From: an uncultured Sphingobacteriales bacterium
GTDB taxonomy: Bacteria > Bacteroidota > Bacteroidia > Chitinophagales > Chitinophagaceae
Direction of reading: 5' to 3'
NCBI GenBank assembly: GCA_937991535.1
Contig: CALKHN010000012.1
Location: 1 to 64,000 of the forward strand
DNA length: 64,000 bases
The notes beneath the pieces are model-generated. The model was given only the letters and a program-made list of their open reading frames with translations, did no database searches and had not been told where the DNA came from. Position 1 is the first letter of the stretch, and every line of letters begins with the position of its first letter. Positions 25,302 through 36,300 of the stretch are shown piece after piece. The translations under genes and the position numbers were made by a program.

Positions 25302-26084
25302 ATGGATATACATTTTTTTAAATACCAGGGAACGGGAAATGATTTTATTATATTAGACAATCGTGACAACGCCTACTCTTTTCTGGATACAGCGCAGGTG
25401 AATTTATTGTGCAACAGGAAATTTGGCGTTGGCGCCGACGGACTGATGTTATTGAATAAGCACAAGGATTACGATTTTGAAATGGTATATTATAATGCCG
25501 ACGGAAAAGAAGGCAGCATGTGCGGAAACGGGGGAAGGTGCCTGGTAAAATTTGCGTACGACTCCGGCATAAAAAAAACCACTTATCATTTTATGGCTAC
25601 AGACGGCCCCCACGAAGCAGAGATAGACCTGCAGGGCATCGTTCGACTGAAAATGAAAGACGTGCAGACCGTAAAAAACAAGACCAATCACTTTATTCTG
25701 GATACGGGTTCACCGCATTATGTACAGTTTGTTCAAAACCTGCAAAAAATGAATGTGCGGGAGGAAGGAAAGAAAATACGGTATAGTGATGATTTTGCTG
25801 AGGAAGGCATTAATGTAAATTTTGTGGAAACGGTGGATGATCATACCATTTTTGTACGTACCTATGAAAGAGGAGTTGAAAACGAAACATTAAGCTGCGG
25901 AACCGGTGTAACAGCTGCTGCGCTCGTTTCGGCACACAATGAAAACAGTTTCAATGAAATTGATGTACGCACCACAGGTGGTAAACTGAGCGTGGAGTTC
26001 AATCTTTCAGACCAGAATCACTACAGCAATATCTGGCTATGCGGCCCTGCGGAGTTTGTATTTAAAGGAGAGATTGAAATATAA
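25302..26084 (+). CDS. dapF: Diaminopimelate epimerase
   Basis: Interconverts LL- and meso-diaminopimelate for lysine and peptidoglycan synthesis. 260 residues from the ATG at 25302; this start gives the usual N-terminus (MDIHFFKYQGTGNDF). The two catalytic cysteines are in SMCGNGGRC (about residues 72-80) and LSCGTGVTAAA (about 198-208). Upstream in-frame ATGs would add an extension outside the family pattern and lie before the promoter box. Confidence 0.96.
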   Translation: MDIHFFKYQGTGNDFIILDNRDNAYSFLDTAQVNLLCNRKFGVGADGLMLLNKHKDYDFEMVYYNADGKEGSMCGNGGRCLVKFAYDSGIKKTTYHFMATDGPHEAEIDLQGIVRLKMKDVQTVKNKTNHFILDTGSPHYVQFVQNLQKMNVREEGKKIRYSDDFAEEGINVNFVETVDDHTIFVRTYERGVENETLSCGTGVTAAALVSAHNENSFNEIDVRTTGGKLSVEFNLSDQNHYSNIWLCGPAEFVFKGEIEI

Positions 26085-26117
26085 TTTGAAAATGGGCAAT
26101 TTGAAAATTTGAAAATG

Positions 26118-26141
26118 CCTGCCCGATCTGAAAGGCGGGTG
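26118..26141. repeat. GC-rich inverted element downstream of dapF
   Basis: CCTGCCC, nine bases, GGCGGGTGG; the arms are imperfect. It resembles the elements at 13711 and 16684 in content and in being intergenic. Confidence 0.35.
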
Positions 26142-26265
26142 GAAATGTGGAAATGAACAGGCATGGTGGAGGATAATCCCCTGGTATGCTAACCCAATTT
26201 TGCGGAAGTACCCGGATCTGAGTTCTCCTAAATTTTAAATCTTAAATCTCAAATCATAATACCCC

Positions 26266-26273
26266 TACCTTTG
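26266..26273 (+). promoter_or_regulatory. -7 box of corA
   Basis: TACCTTTG ends 7 bases before the ATG at 26281, predicting an mRNA with almost no leader. Confidence 0.5.
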
Positions 26274-26280
26274 CGCCGCA

Positions 26281-27219
26281 ATGATTCAATACTTCAAAAA
26301 TATAAACGGGGTAACCACCGCCATTGAAAAGGCGGATAATGAAACCTGGGTAAATATTTTACCGCCACTGAAGCATGAAGAATTTGCTGAGGTATCGGAA
26401 ACCCTGGATATACCTATTGAATTTTTGCAGGATTCGCTGGATATTGATGAACGTTCGAGGTTTGAACTGGAAGACAATGTGAAGCTAATCGTGATTAAAG
26501 CCCCTACTGAAAACAATTCTTTTAATGAAAGTGATGCTTTTTATATAACGATTCCTATTTGTATTATTCTCACCCACAACCAGATCGTTACTGTTAATTC
26601 TTTTGAAAACGGAGCTCTTAAAAAGTTTCTGAATACTTTTCAGAACAGGCATGCCGATAAAAAAAACATGATGGTGGTTAAGATATTTGAGAAGATTACC
26701 CAAACCTTCATGGAGTATCTTAAGGAAATCAACCACCGCAGGAATATCCTGGAACAGCAGCTATATGCTTCCAACAGAAATGAAGAGTTGCTGGATTTGA
26801 TGCGTATACAAAAAAGCCTGGTGTATTTTGTAACGGCGCTTCGTTCCAACGAAATGTTGCTGATGAAATTAACAAGAACAAATTTTCTTGGCTTAAATGA
26901 GGAAGAAAAAGAAGAACTGGATGATCTGGTAGTAGATACTTCGCAGGCGCTTGAAATGGCAAATATTTATACCAATATCCTCAGCAGTACTTTAGATGCA
27001 TTTGCAAGTATTATTTCCAATAATCAAAACTCCGTATTAAAACGACTAACTTCCATTACCATAATTTTGCAGTTTCCCGTATTAATTGCCAGCATTTATG
27101 GAATGAATGTACCTATCCCCTATCAGCATCAGCCTCACGCATTTTACATCCCGATTATATTAGCGCTCTCTGTTTCTATAATTATGGGCGCCTACTTTAT
27201 GCGAAAAAAATGGTTCTAA
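26281..27219 (+). CDS. corA: CorA-family magnesium/cobalt transporter
   Basis: 312 residues. A long cytosolic alpha/beta and coiled-coil part (residues 1-245) precedes two C-terminal membrane helices; the first ends in the invariant YGMN (about residues 275-278) that forms the pore entrance. The C-terminus is basic (MRKKWF), as in CorA. The pentameric channel imports Mg2+ and sometimes Co2+ or Ni2+. Single gene with its own promoter. Confidence 0.95.
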   Translation: MIQYFKNINGVTTAIEKADNETWVNILPPLKHEEFAEVSETLDIPIEFLQDSLDIDERSRFELEDNVKLIVIKAPTENNSFNESDAFYITIPICIILTHNQIVTVNSFENGALKKFLNTFQNRHADKKNMMVVKIFEKITQTFMEYLKEINHRRNILEQQLYASNRNEELLDLMRIQKSLVYFVTALRSNEMLLMKLTRTNFLGLNEEEKEELDDLVVDTSQALEMANIYTNILSSTLDAFASIISNNQNSVLKRLTSITIILQFPVLIASIYGMNVPIPYQHQPHAFYIPIILALSVSIIMGAYFMRKKWF

Positions 27220-27272
27220 CGGTTGATGGGACTTAGCATTGCCCCGTGATTTGAAACTTATCTCTCCATTTC

Positions 27273-27392
27273 TCTCACGATCTTACAGTCTTACGGTCTT
27301 ACCATCTTACCATCTTACAGTCTTACAGTCTTACCACCTTACAGTCTTACGATCTTACCATCTTACGATCTTACCATCTTACCATCTTACCC
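27273..27392. repeat. Octanucleotide tandem repeat TCTTACNN
   Basis: Fourteen contiguous copies of the 8-base unit TCTTACNN (27281-27392), with a degenerate copy before them (27273-27280). The last two positions vary among CA, AG, GA, GG and CC. The array reaches into the 3' end of the minus-strand NUDIX gene and encodes its last six residues and stop. Confidence 0.9.
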
Positions 27393-27850
27393 CTTTTCAC
27401 CATCCCCGCCACCACCTTGTCAATTGGAAGCGTAACGCTTTCTTCGGAGAAATTGGGCCAGTCAATAAACCTAAAAGTTTCCGTTTCGCCTCTCTGTTCA
27501 TATATGTTCATTTGTCTCTGATCAAAATCGAAGGGCTTTATCCGGAGTGGAACGCTAATAGCAGTCAGCGGTTCGGCAAAGTAATAAATGGAAATGATCT
27601 GCTGATCGGGTGTGAATGCCGACATCTGAAAAAAATCTGTTGTATAAATGTGATCCGTAACTTTCACTTCGAGGTTCATCTCTTCCATGAATTCTCTTTT
27701 CAGGCAATCTCTTGTGCCCTCACCAAATTCGAGCCCTCCGCCCGGGAACTTGGTGTAATAACTGCCGCGGATAAATTCATCACTCACCAAAACCTGCTTA
27801 TTATCATTGATAAGAATACCGTACACCCTGAGATTGAACATGTCAAACAA
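27371..27850 (-). CDS. NUDIX hydrolase (second copy in window)
   Basis: 159 residues. The NUDIX box GLEFGEGTRDCLKREFMEEM (about residues 39-58) is complete. A single-domain, soluble form; substrate unknown. Its final residues GKMVRW and stop codon derive from the tandem octamer repeat, so the true ancestral C-terminus may have been different. It is not close in sequence to the NUDIX protein at 2488, which has an extra N-terminal domain. Confidence 0.88.
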   Translation of the reverse strand: MFDMFNLRVYGILINDNKQVLVSDEFIRGSYYTKFPGGGLEFGEGTRDCLKREFMEEMNLEVKVTDHIYTTDFFQMSAFTPDQQIISIYYFAEPLTAISVPLRIKPFDFDQRQMNIYEQRGETETFRFIDWPNFSEESVTLPIDKVVAGMVKRGKMVRW

Positions 27851-27985
27851 TTTGAGATTTAAAATTTTAAATTTAAATTATTCACATTTTCCACATTTCC
27901 GCCCGGATGAATCCAGTAAGAAGCCGCAGGCATTTCTCACATCTGCCACCCGCCGGTTCATTCGGGCGCTCCCGCATGAATCACA

Positions 27986-28759
27986 TTATCTTTCCATCGC
28001 CGTCCTTTTCATTTTTATTGCTGTTTCCTTTCCTACATATTTTTCTATCCTCGCTTCAGCAAAGTAAATAAGGGGAGTTAAAAGAATAGCTATGGTAAAT
28101 TTATACATGTAGTTCACACAACCCACCGCAATCACCTGCGCCCATGTCCAGTTACTGCCGAGTTTAAAAGCAATGGCCAATACTATAAAACTATCGATGA
28201 GCTGAGATACCAGTGTAGATCCGGTTGCCCTCAGCCATACTTTCTTTTCGCCTGTTGCCCTTTTGATGCGCTGAAATACAAATACATCCACTGCCTGGCT
28301 CACCAAAAAAGCCACCAGGCTTCCAAGTATAATCCACATGCCTTGCCCGAATATACCGTTAAAGGCCACCTGCATATCCGGAACACCTTCGCTTGTTTTG
28401 GAAGCAGGCCACCAGTCGGCATACGGGATATGAATGCTGGCATAAAACATTATGAAAGCGTAAGATATTAACGCAACTGCAGTATAGCTGATCCTTTTGA
28501 CCGCTTTGGGACCGTAATACTCATTTACAATATCCGTCATCACAAATTCCAGGGGCCACAACAAAACGCCGCAGGTGAGGCTGAAAGACAACCCGCTCTG
28601 GCCGAAAAGGGTAAGATTAACAGGATCGAAGCCAAACAGCTTTTCGAGTGAAAAAATTTTACCTCCAATACATTCCGCTATCAGCGCGTTGGCCACAAAA
28701 AAAGCCGCAAAACCGATAAATAATTTGGTTGGCCGGTCTTTGAGTATTTGCTGGATCAT
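27986..28759 (-). CDS. yhhQ: Queuosine precursor transporter (YhhQ/VUT family)
   Basis: About 257 residues with six predicted membrane helices. Family signatures: NALIAECIGGKIFSL, the LEFVMTDIVNEYYGPKAVKR loop (about residues 73-92), then RATGSTLVSQLIDSF and NYMYKFTIAILLTPLIY. It takes up preQ0 or preQ1 for tRNA queuosine modification. ATG 28759 is preferred; an ATG at 28798 would add 13 hydrophobic residues. No queuosine synthesis genes are beside it. Confidence 0.9.
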   Translation of the reverse strand: MIQQILKDRPTKLFIGFAAFFVANALIAECIGGKIFSLEKLFGFDPVNLTLFGQSGLSFSLTCGVLLWPLEFVMTDIVNEYYGPKAVKRISYTAVALISYAFIMFYASIHIPYADWWPASKTSEGVPDMQVAFNGIFGQGMWIILGSLVAFLVSQAVDVFVFQRIKRATGEKKVWLRATGSTLVSQLIDSFIVLAIAFKLGSNWTWAQVIAVGCVNYMYKFTIAILLTPLIYFAEARIEKYVGKETAIKMKRTAMER

Positions 28760-28811
28760 ATTATGCGTTAAAATTAAAGGGAAGATTAAAAATAACATTA
28801 ATTTGCCGCCT

Positions 28812-28819
28812 TAATTTTG
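28812..28819 (+). promoter_or_regulatory. -7 box of the YfhO-type gene
   Basis: TAATTTTG fits TAnnTTTG and gives a leader of about 60 bases to the GTG start at 28886. Confidence 0.45.
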
Positions 28820-28885
28820 AATTCGCGTTCCAAAGAAGTTTTGCGTCCGTTGCTGGATAAGCATCAGCATTAAAATATTCCGAAA

Positions 28886-31372
28886 GTGAAAAAATTCAAC
28901 TTCAAGGCAATTGTTCCCCACCTGGTGGCCATAGGCATTTTTTTAGTGGTGTCTGTCATTTACTGCCGACCTGCGTTAGAAGGGAAGGTGTTACAGCAAA
29001 GTGATATCGTTCACTGGGAAGCTATGGCGCACAATTCTTTCGAATATAAAAAAGAACACGGCCATTTCCCTTTGTGGAATACGCATCTTTTTAGCGGCAT
29101 GCCCAACTACCAGGTGGCCATGGAGGCCCATTCGCTGGTTCCGGACTTCCACACCATACTAACGCTGGGACTGCCGAAGCCTGTCAATTTTTTCTTTTTG
29201 GCCTGTTTGTGCTTTTACATATTGTGCTGTACCCTTAATATAAAACCTGTTTTGGGTATCATGGGAAGCCTTGCATTCGCGTATGCCAGCTACAATCCGA
29301 TTCTGATAGCAGTAGGGCACGAAAGCAAAATGTGGGCGATAGCCTACATGCCGGGCGTGCTGGCGGGCCTATTGCTCATTTACCAAAAAAAATACCTCCT
29401 GGGGCTTGCCGTTACAGCCATTTTCGCTACGTGGGAAATAGCGTTTAATCACCCCCAGATCAGCTATTATTTTTTTATTACCGCAGGTATTATCACCCTT
29501 GGCTATATTGTACAGTGGATTAAAGCCAAAGACTGGAAGCATTTGGCTGTATCGCTTGGCTTGGCTGCTGTTGCGGGATGCGCCGCACTTGCCAACTCGG
29601 CCATGAGTTTACTTACTACTGCAGAATACGCAAAATACACCATGCGGGGTGGCAAAACCATTGAAACCTCCGGAACAGAAATAAAGAAAACGGATACTAA
29701 GGGTTTAGACAAAGATTATGCCTTCAGCTACAGTATAGGCAAAAGTGAAATTCTCACCTTTTTTATCCCCGATGTATTTGGCGGAGGATCAGGTGAGCGT
29801 TTTGATGAAGATTCTAAACTGGTATCAGCACTCACGGAAAAAAATATCCCTGGCGACCAGGCGGTTCAACTCGCCTACTCTCTCCCCCGCTACTGGGGCG
29901 GAATAGAGGAAGGCACTGCAGGCACTATTTATTTTGGAGCCATTATCTGCTTTCTGGCCGTTGTGGGACTTGTTGCAATAAAACATCCGGTTAAATGGTG
30001 GATCCTTGCGGCCGCAATTATTGCAATTTTTATGGCCTGGGGAAGAAACTTTTCGGCTTTCAACTCTTTTTTACTGGATTACTTCCCCTTGTACAACAAA
30101 TTCCGCTCACCCAATATGGCGTTGGTTATTCCCCAGATGCTGTTGCCATTGCTTGCTGTTTGGGGATTGCAGCGCATATTGTTTACAGCCAACGGCAAGG
30201 AGCAGTTGAAGGCTTCTTTTAAAACGATTTTATATGCCTTAGGCGCCGTGTTTGGTGTTACATTGGTGATTTATTTCTTTAACGATTTCAGCAGCGCTTT
30301 CGATGCCCGCATTGTGCAGGCGTATACCAATCCGCAGGATGGCAGCACGGAAATAGGCCGCATGATCGTGAATGCATTAAAAGTGGAAAGAAAGAGCATG
30401 TTCAGCAGTGGTATTTTCCGGGCGCTGTTGTTTGCCGGCCTGGTGATCGGGCTGTTGTATTTATACCTGAAGAACATCGTTAAACCTTTGGCTGCTGTTA
30501 TTGTTTTTACCGCGATCAATATGATAGACCTGCTGGTAGTTGACAGCAAATACCTGAATGCAGATCACTATATGGATGAAGAAAGTTACCAGTCGGAAAA
30601 CTTTACCCCAACAGCAGCCGATACGCAGATTTTACAGGACAAAGACCCCCATTACAGGGTATACCATTTGTCGGGCGACAGGTTCAGCGATGCCATCACA
30701 GCCTATTTCCACCGTTCCATTGGCGGATACCACGCTGCCAAACTGCGTATATACCAGGATCTTATTGAAACCCAGTTATCGAAAGAATCACTGAACATGG
30801 ATGTGCTGAACATGCTGGATACCCGGTACTTTATTGTTCCGCCCCAACAGCAGCAGCAGGCGCCTGCAGTGCATAAAAATGATGAAGCCCTGGGAGCGGC
30901 ATGGTTCATTAAGCATATTAAATATGTAAACGGTGCTGTAGAAGAAATAACCGCGTTGAACCAGTTCGGGCCAAAGGATACGGTTATTGTTGACAACAAT
31001 TTTAAATCAGTAGCCGGCGTTGACCCGGCACCGGATTCTTCGGCTACTATACAATTGGCAAGCTATGATAATGATGAAATAAAATACGCTACACAATCTG
31101 CTACCAACCAGTTTGCCGTATTCAGTGAAATATATTACCCGGCGGGTTGGAACGCTTATATTGATGGCAAAAAAACGGATTATGCAAAAGTGAATTATGT
31201 TTTAAGAGGCATGCCTGTACCAGCCGGTAAGCATGAAATTGTGTTTAAGTTCGAGCCGTCCTCTTATTCGAACGGGCAGAAACTCATATACGCCGGCAAT
31301 GTGCTGTTCTTCCTTGCGCTGGCGGGTGGTATTTTTTCTTTATGGAAAAACAGAAAAAGGTTCACTGTATAA
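28886..31372 (+). CDS. YfhO-family polytopic membrane protein
   Basis: 828 residues with a GTG start; no better ATG lies nearby. About twelve hydrophobic helices fill residues 10-560, and a further one closes the C-terminus (about 800-820), with a soluble beta-rich part between. The N-terminal pattern, GKVLQQSDIVHWEAMAHNSF and PLWNTHLFSGMPNYQ, is typical of Bacteroidetes YfhO-like proteins, which belong to the GT-C-like membrane glycosyltransferase group; YfhO of Bacillus glycosylates teichoic acid. A role in transferring lipid-linked sugars to a surface glycan is an inference. It is 16 bases before the first glycosyltransferase gene. Confidence 0.82.
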   Translation: MKKFNFKAIVPHLVAIGIFLVVSVIYCRPALEGKVLQQSDIVHWEAMAHNSFEYKKEHGHFPLWNTHLFSGMPNYQVAMEAHSLVPDFHTILTLGLPKPVNFFFLACLCFYILCCTLNIKPVLGIMGSLAFAYASYNPILIAVGHESKMWAIAYMPGVLAGLLLIYQKKYLLGLAVTAIFATWEIAFNHPQISYYFFITAGIITLGYIVQWIKAKDWKHLAVSLGLAAVAGCAALANSAMSLLTTAEYAKYTMRGGKTIETSGTEIKKTDTKGLDKDYAFSYSIGKSEILTFFIPDVFGGGSGERFDEDSKLVSALTEKNIPGDQAVQLAYSLPRYWGGIEEGTAGTIYFGAIICFLAVVGLVAIKHPVKWWILAAAIIAIFMAWGRNFSAFNSFLLDYFPLYNKFRSPNMALVIPQMLLPLLAVWGLQRILFTANGKEQLKASFKTILYALGAVFGVTLVIYFFNDFSSAFDARIVQAYTNPQDGSTEIGRMIVNALKVERKSMFSSGIFRALLFAGLVIGLLYLYLKNIVKPLAAVIVFTAINMIDLLVVDSKYLNADHYMDEESYQSENFTPTAADTQILQDKDPHYRVYHLSGDRFSDAITAYFHRSIGGYHAAKLRIYQDLIETQLSKESLNMDVLNMLDTRYFIVPPQQQQQAPAVHKNDEALGAAWFIKHIKYVNGAVEEITALNQFGPKDTVIVDNNFKSVAGVDPAPDSSATIQLASYDNDEIKYATQSATNQFAVFSEIYYPAGWNAYIDGKKTDYAKVNYVLRGMPVPAGKHEIVFKFEPSSYSNGQKLIYAGNVLFFLALAGGIFSLWKNRKRFTV

Positions 31373-31388
31373 TTTAGCAACCCATTGA

Positions 31389-32516
31389 ATGATAAATGTA
31401 TTAAGCATTGTATCCTATCGTTTTTTACCGGCCTTAATGGGCGGCGAAAAGAATATCAGCATATTCAACAATTATCTTTCCGGGCTGGTGAACCTTAGCT
31501 GTGTTACCGTAAAAAAAGTGGCAATACCCAATGATTCAGCGTATGAAATACTTCCGCTATTATCCAACAGTGTCATTCGTTATATCAATCCTTTCTACTT
31601 CTTCATTTTAAGAAAGATCATCCGCAGAAAACAAATCAGTCATATTATTTTAGAACATCCATATTACGGCTGGCTGGGCATTGCTTTGCAAAAATTGGTT
31701 GGTATAAAGCTGATCATACATTCGCACAATATTGAAGCATTGCGGTTTAAAAGTTTTGGCAAATGGTGGTGGCGCCTGTTGTGGCTGTATGAGAAAGCAG
31801 TACATCGCCGGGCTGATATGAATTTCTTTATCACCCGGGAGGATATGAATTATGCCATTAGGGATTTTAAACTAGAGCCCAAAAAATGTACTGTTATTAC
31901 TTATGGTATAAACTTCAACACCTCTCCTACCCCGCAGGAAAAAACAATTGCCCGGACAACCGTCTGCACTGCGCATCATATCGATCCCGCAGACCTGCTG
32001 TTGTTTTATACAGGCACTTTATACTATCAACCCAATTTAAAAGGTTTGGATATTATCCTGGATGAGATCAATCCCCTGCTGCAGCAAAACGGAATCGCGT
32101 ATACGATATTGATCTGCGGCAATCATCTGCCCGAACGCTACCATAATCTTGAAGCGTATAAAAATAAAAACATCATTTACGCGGGTTTTGTAAAAGATAT
32201 TGATACTTATTTTAAAGCCGCGGATATTTTTATGAACCCCATCAGTGAAGGAGGAGGTATAAAAACTAAACTGGTGGAAGCCCTGGCTGGCAATACTTCG
32301 GCTGTATCCTTTGCCAGCGGTGCATTTGGCGTTCCGGCTGAACTAACCGGCGGGAAACTCATCGTTGTGGCGGATGAGGACAGTACCGCGTTTTTCGAAG
32401 CAATAGGGCAATCCGCAGCGTTGCTGAAAAAAGATATTTCAACAGAATTTTACGACCATTTTTACTGGGGTAACATCATACAAAAAGCATATCAGCATAT
32501 ACCTTCGATGGCCTGA
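31389..32516 (+). CDS. GT4-like glycosyltransferase
   Basis: 375 residues with a GT-B fold pattern. The C-terminal nucleotide-sugar motif is seen as PISEGGGIKTKLVEAL (about residues 281-296), equivalent to the E-x7-E motif of GT4 enzymes. N-terminal part contains HSHNIEALRF. Donor and acceptor unknown. Part of the YfhO-GT-methyltransferase group on the + strand. Confidence 0.85.
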   Translation: MINVLSIVSYRFLPALMGGEKNISIFNNYLSGLVNLSCVTVKKVAIPNDSAYEILPLLSNSVIRYINPFYFFILRKIIRRKQISHIILEHPYYGWLGIALQKLVGIKLIIHSHNIEALRFKSFGKWWWRLLWLYEKAVHRRADMNFFITREDMNYAIRDFKLEPKKCTVITYGINFNTSPTPQEKTIARTTVCTAHHIDPADLLLFYTGTLYYQPNLKGLDIILDEINPLLQQNGIAYTILICGNHLPERYHNLEAYKNKNIIYAGFVKDIDTYFKAADIFMNPISEGGGIKTKLVEALAGNTSAVSFASGAFGVPAELTGGKLIVVADEDSTAFFEAIGQSAALLKKDISTEFYDHFYWGNIIQKAYQHIPSMA

Positions 32517-32527
32517 TCAGCGGCCGA

Positions 32528-33328
32528 ATGTTTACTTTTGATATTCCAAAGAATCAAGTCATGCAATATAAAGAAAGGGTTCCTGATGAATTATTTACGG
32601 GGGAACATTACCTCGGACGCCCTGCAGACATTACGGACAAGATCGTCACGCGCCGTATTGACCTGATCGAACAGTATCCCGGGTTTACCGGGAAGGAGTA
32701 CACACACCTGGATATCGGCTGCGGCAACGGCGCGTCTATGTTTTTACTTTCGCAAAAAATGAAATCGTGCCTGGGGATTGATATTGTAAACGATTACGAG
32801 CAGGATATCAATGATTTTCTGAAAAAGAACAATATCAGCAACTGCCGGTTTCAATGCGTGGATATTGAAAAGGATATTTCCCCTCTGCCACAGCAGTTCG
32901 ACCGCATCACCAGTTTTGAAGTAATAGAACATTTGCATGATGAGAACAGTGTATCCATTTACCGGCAGCTTTTAAAAGATGACGGACTGATGGCCATCTC
33001 TGTTCCCAACAAGTGGTGGATATTTGAAACACATGGCGCTAAACTTCCCCTGCTGCCCTGGAATCGTGTTCCTTTTTTTTCGTGGCTGCCCCGCTTTTTA
33101 CACGAACGATGGGCCAATGCCCGTATTTATACCAAAGAAAGGATCATACAGCTGATCGAACGCAACGGGTTTGAAGTGTTGCACAGCAGCTATATTACTG
33201 CTCCCTTGGATGTTTTAAAAGAAGGTAAGCTGAAGCGTTTTTTGGTAACCTATTTTTTCAAAAATGATACAACAAACATCCCCTTCAAATCTACAGCTAT
33301 ATTTGTGATTGCTGCGAAGCGTAAATAA
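32528..33328 (+). CDS. Class I SAM-dependent methyltransferase
   Basis: 266 residues. SAM motif I is HLDIGCGNGASMF (about residues 60-72) and the post-motif FDRITSFEVIEHLHD (about 122-136) is typical of small-molecule methyltransferases. An in-frame ATG at 32561 (MQYKERVPDE) would shorten it by 11 residues; the first is used because it follows the GT by 11 bases. It converges with the large adhesin gene 10 bases downstream. Probable target: a sugar of the surface glycan. Confidence 0.85.
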   Translation: MFTFDIPKNQVMQYKERVPDELFTGEHYLGRPADITDKIVTRRIDLIEQYPGFTGKEYTHLDIGCGNGASMFLLSQKMKSCLGIDIVNDYEQDINDFLKKNNISNCRFQCVDIEKDISPLPQQFDRITSFEVIEHLHDENSVSIYRQLLKDDGLMAISVPNKWWIFETHGAKLPLLPWNRVPFFSWLPRFLHERWANARIYTKERIIQLIERNGFEVLHSSYITAPLDVLKEGKLKRFLVTYFFKNDTTNIPFKSTAIFVIAAKRK

Positions 33329-33338
33329 TAGTGGTTAA

Positions 33339-36300
33339 TTAGCGAATAATCGTGATTAATCCTTTCCGGCTTACCTCACCACAGGGCGTGCTCACATCAA
33401 TAACATACACAAAGGCGCCAGTATCCTGCGGCTTTCCGTGATAAGTCCCATCCCAGCAGTCAGAAGCATTCACGGCCTTAAAAATACGTTCGCCCCATCG
33501 GTTGTAAATAGAAAAGTCTTTTAATTGCACGTTCCCCCATTGGGAAATACCAAAGCAATCGTTAAGTCCGTCCCCATTGGGTGTAAAAGCATTAGGTACA
33601 AGGAAAAGCCCCCGGCCATCGGCAGTAACTTTAACGGTTACGCTATCCGTTGCAGGGCAACCATGCTGGTTGGTTCCCGTTACAATAAATGTAGTAGTAC
33701 TGTCCACAGTAGCAACAGGATTGGCCCGGTTTATATCATTAAGATAAATGCCGGGACTCCAGGTATAGGTATCTGCACCACTGGCCTGCAACTGCGCAGT
33801 ACGTACCGTACAATTAATGTCATTTAATTTAAGTGCCGATACTGCAGGAGTTGGATTAACCTTAACCCGCACATTCATCAGTGTATCGTTCTGGCAAATA
33901 CTTTCGCTTATCCGCACCGTATAATCGGTTGTCGTAGCCGGCCTTACCCTTGTAGAAGCCCCGCTGGGGTTGTCTAAGGAAATATCCGGCGTCCATTGAT
34001 ACCGGTCTCCGCCACTGGCACTTAGTATGGCAGACCCGCCTTCGCAAATGGACTGTTCCTGCGAAACGGAAAATGTCGGGTAAGGACGAATGTTCACTTT
34101 AACGGAATCTGTATTTGTACAATTATTAAGCCCGGTAACCAGTACACGGTAAACGGTATTTTGCGTTGGCGATGCAATCGGGTTGGAGGCAGCCGCATTA
34201 TCAAGCGTTGCTGCCGGCGACCAGGAATAAGTGTTCCCCCCTCCGGCATTTAACTGCAGGGAACTGTTAGGGCAGATCAATGTATCATTGGTGATTGTAA
34301 TAGCCGGTTTGGGCTTTACGGATATAGTAACCATGTCTTTTGCACTGCAGCCGGCAGGGTTGGTACCGGTAACCATATACTGAGTGGTATTAACCGGCTT
34401 GGCCTGTGGGTTGGCAATATCAACAGCAGAGAGTCCTGTGGTAGGAGTCCATGAATAAGTGCCGGCACCCGTGGTATTAAATTGAACAATACTGCCCTCG
34501 CATACGAGCGTGTCATTATTAGTGCGCACAACCGGCGGTTTCTCAACTGTAACAACAATGCTATCGCGTTTAATGGTTACAGGTGCAAAAACAATATCAT
34601 CCAGCGCAAAATCATTTCCCCATATTATGGTTTCCGTATTCCTGTTTACTACAGCTATAGTAGCAACAGCATTATTGCCAGAGTTCCATGTAGTATAAAA
34701 CTGGTTCCATGTACAGGTAGGCAAACTGGCTGTGATTAGATTTCCTATATTATTTCCATTAATAAAAAATTGCAATTCTGCCGGATTATCATTGTACAAG
34801 GCTTGAATCCATGTTGAAAAGGCATAATTAGTATTGGGTGTTACATTAATTGTTTGGGTCCAAACCTTTACATTTTCATCAGGCGAACCATTCACTAATA
34901 ACATATTACCAGAGCCGGAAGTATGGTCTGTACAATTACTTACAGAAGGATTCCAGGCTTTTGGATTTGATCCAACGAAAAATTGCCCATCAAGTGTATT
35001 GGGATTAGCGAGTTGATATTCAGAAGTAAACCCTGTGTTACCAGCAGAAAAATCTCCGTTTATAATAAGGTTTGCACCATTTACCAAAGCATGAAGATAA
35101 TAAGTTGTAGATGTAAGAGTAGCTGCAACAGGATTAGCAATATTAGTTGACGAAAGTCCGGAAGCAGGAGTCCAGCAATAATTTAAAGCCCGAACGGCAT
35201 TTAGTTGTAAACTATCCCCTTCGCAAATTGTAGTGTTATTGGTAATAATTAGGCTATCAATAACAACTTGTACCGTTACTTGTTTGGTAATGCTCACAAT
35301 ATTGCCTCCGGAAGTTTCCAATTTTAATGTAACATCATAATTTCCAAAACCACTATAGGTAGTTGAGGGATTATTTTCACCAGGCGCAACCGGGCCACTC
35401 CCAAAATCCCAGTTGATTACCGTGCTGCCAGCCGTTTCATTCCTAAATTCAAAAAGTAAGGGATTACAAACATCCTGTTTGTAGGTAAAGTCGGCAGTTA
35501 TTGCATATCGCAATAAAAAACTATCCCTGTTGCTGCATCCGTAACCGGTGGTTTCCACCCAGTATATACCTTCATCCTGTACAATTATTGAATCCGTTTT
35601 TTCACCTGTATTCCATGTGTAAGTACCTGAAGGATTGTCTGTACCGATCTTAATATCTTCTCCGGGGTTAATGGTAAACGTTTGAATGAGTTTATGCACA
35701 GGTTTTGGAACCACCACTACCTGTCTGCAAAAAGAAGATTGAGATGGCAATCCATCGTCAATAGTAAGATTGATATTATAGACGCCCGGAGCATCATAAG
35801 TAATTGGTGGAGGATTTTCCAGGTTAAAACCCGGCAAACTGGAATTGGTACAACTGGGAAACTCTACACGCGTTATCGTGTTGTTATTAACATTGGTAAT
35901 AAAAGTGTATACTTTATCATTTACCCTGAAAAGTTTGGATAAAGAATGAGGAAAATTAAGTGTTCCAATATTTCCCAGCGATATCCCGGATGGTATTCTT
36001 TCAAGATCGTTATGAAAATTAAACCTTGCGATATCGTTGCCTGAACCATTAACGGCAAAGCCTACTATTGCGTCACAAAATTTCATTATATAAACATCCC
36101 TCGGCGAGTTCAGGGCATTACCAGGATTTCCAAGGTTGAAAGCTATGGGATCATTTAATAATGAGTTACCAAATTCCAACCGGGTAATACCATTATCATG
36201 AGCAGTGGTTATAAATGCATACCATTCCCCTTTGTCGGTCAGCACATTTATTCCAGTAGGGTAAATCAGCCCCAATCCCGTATGATTTTCTGCATCAGGT

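Noticed and set aside
27239..27862. 207-codon + strand frame rich in SYHLTVL repeats
   Set aside because: Generated by reading the TCTTAC octamer array and then the antisense strand of the NUDIX gene; not a protein gene.
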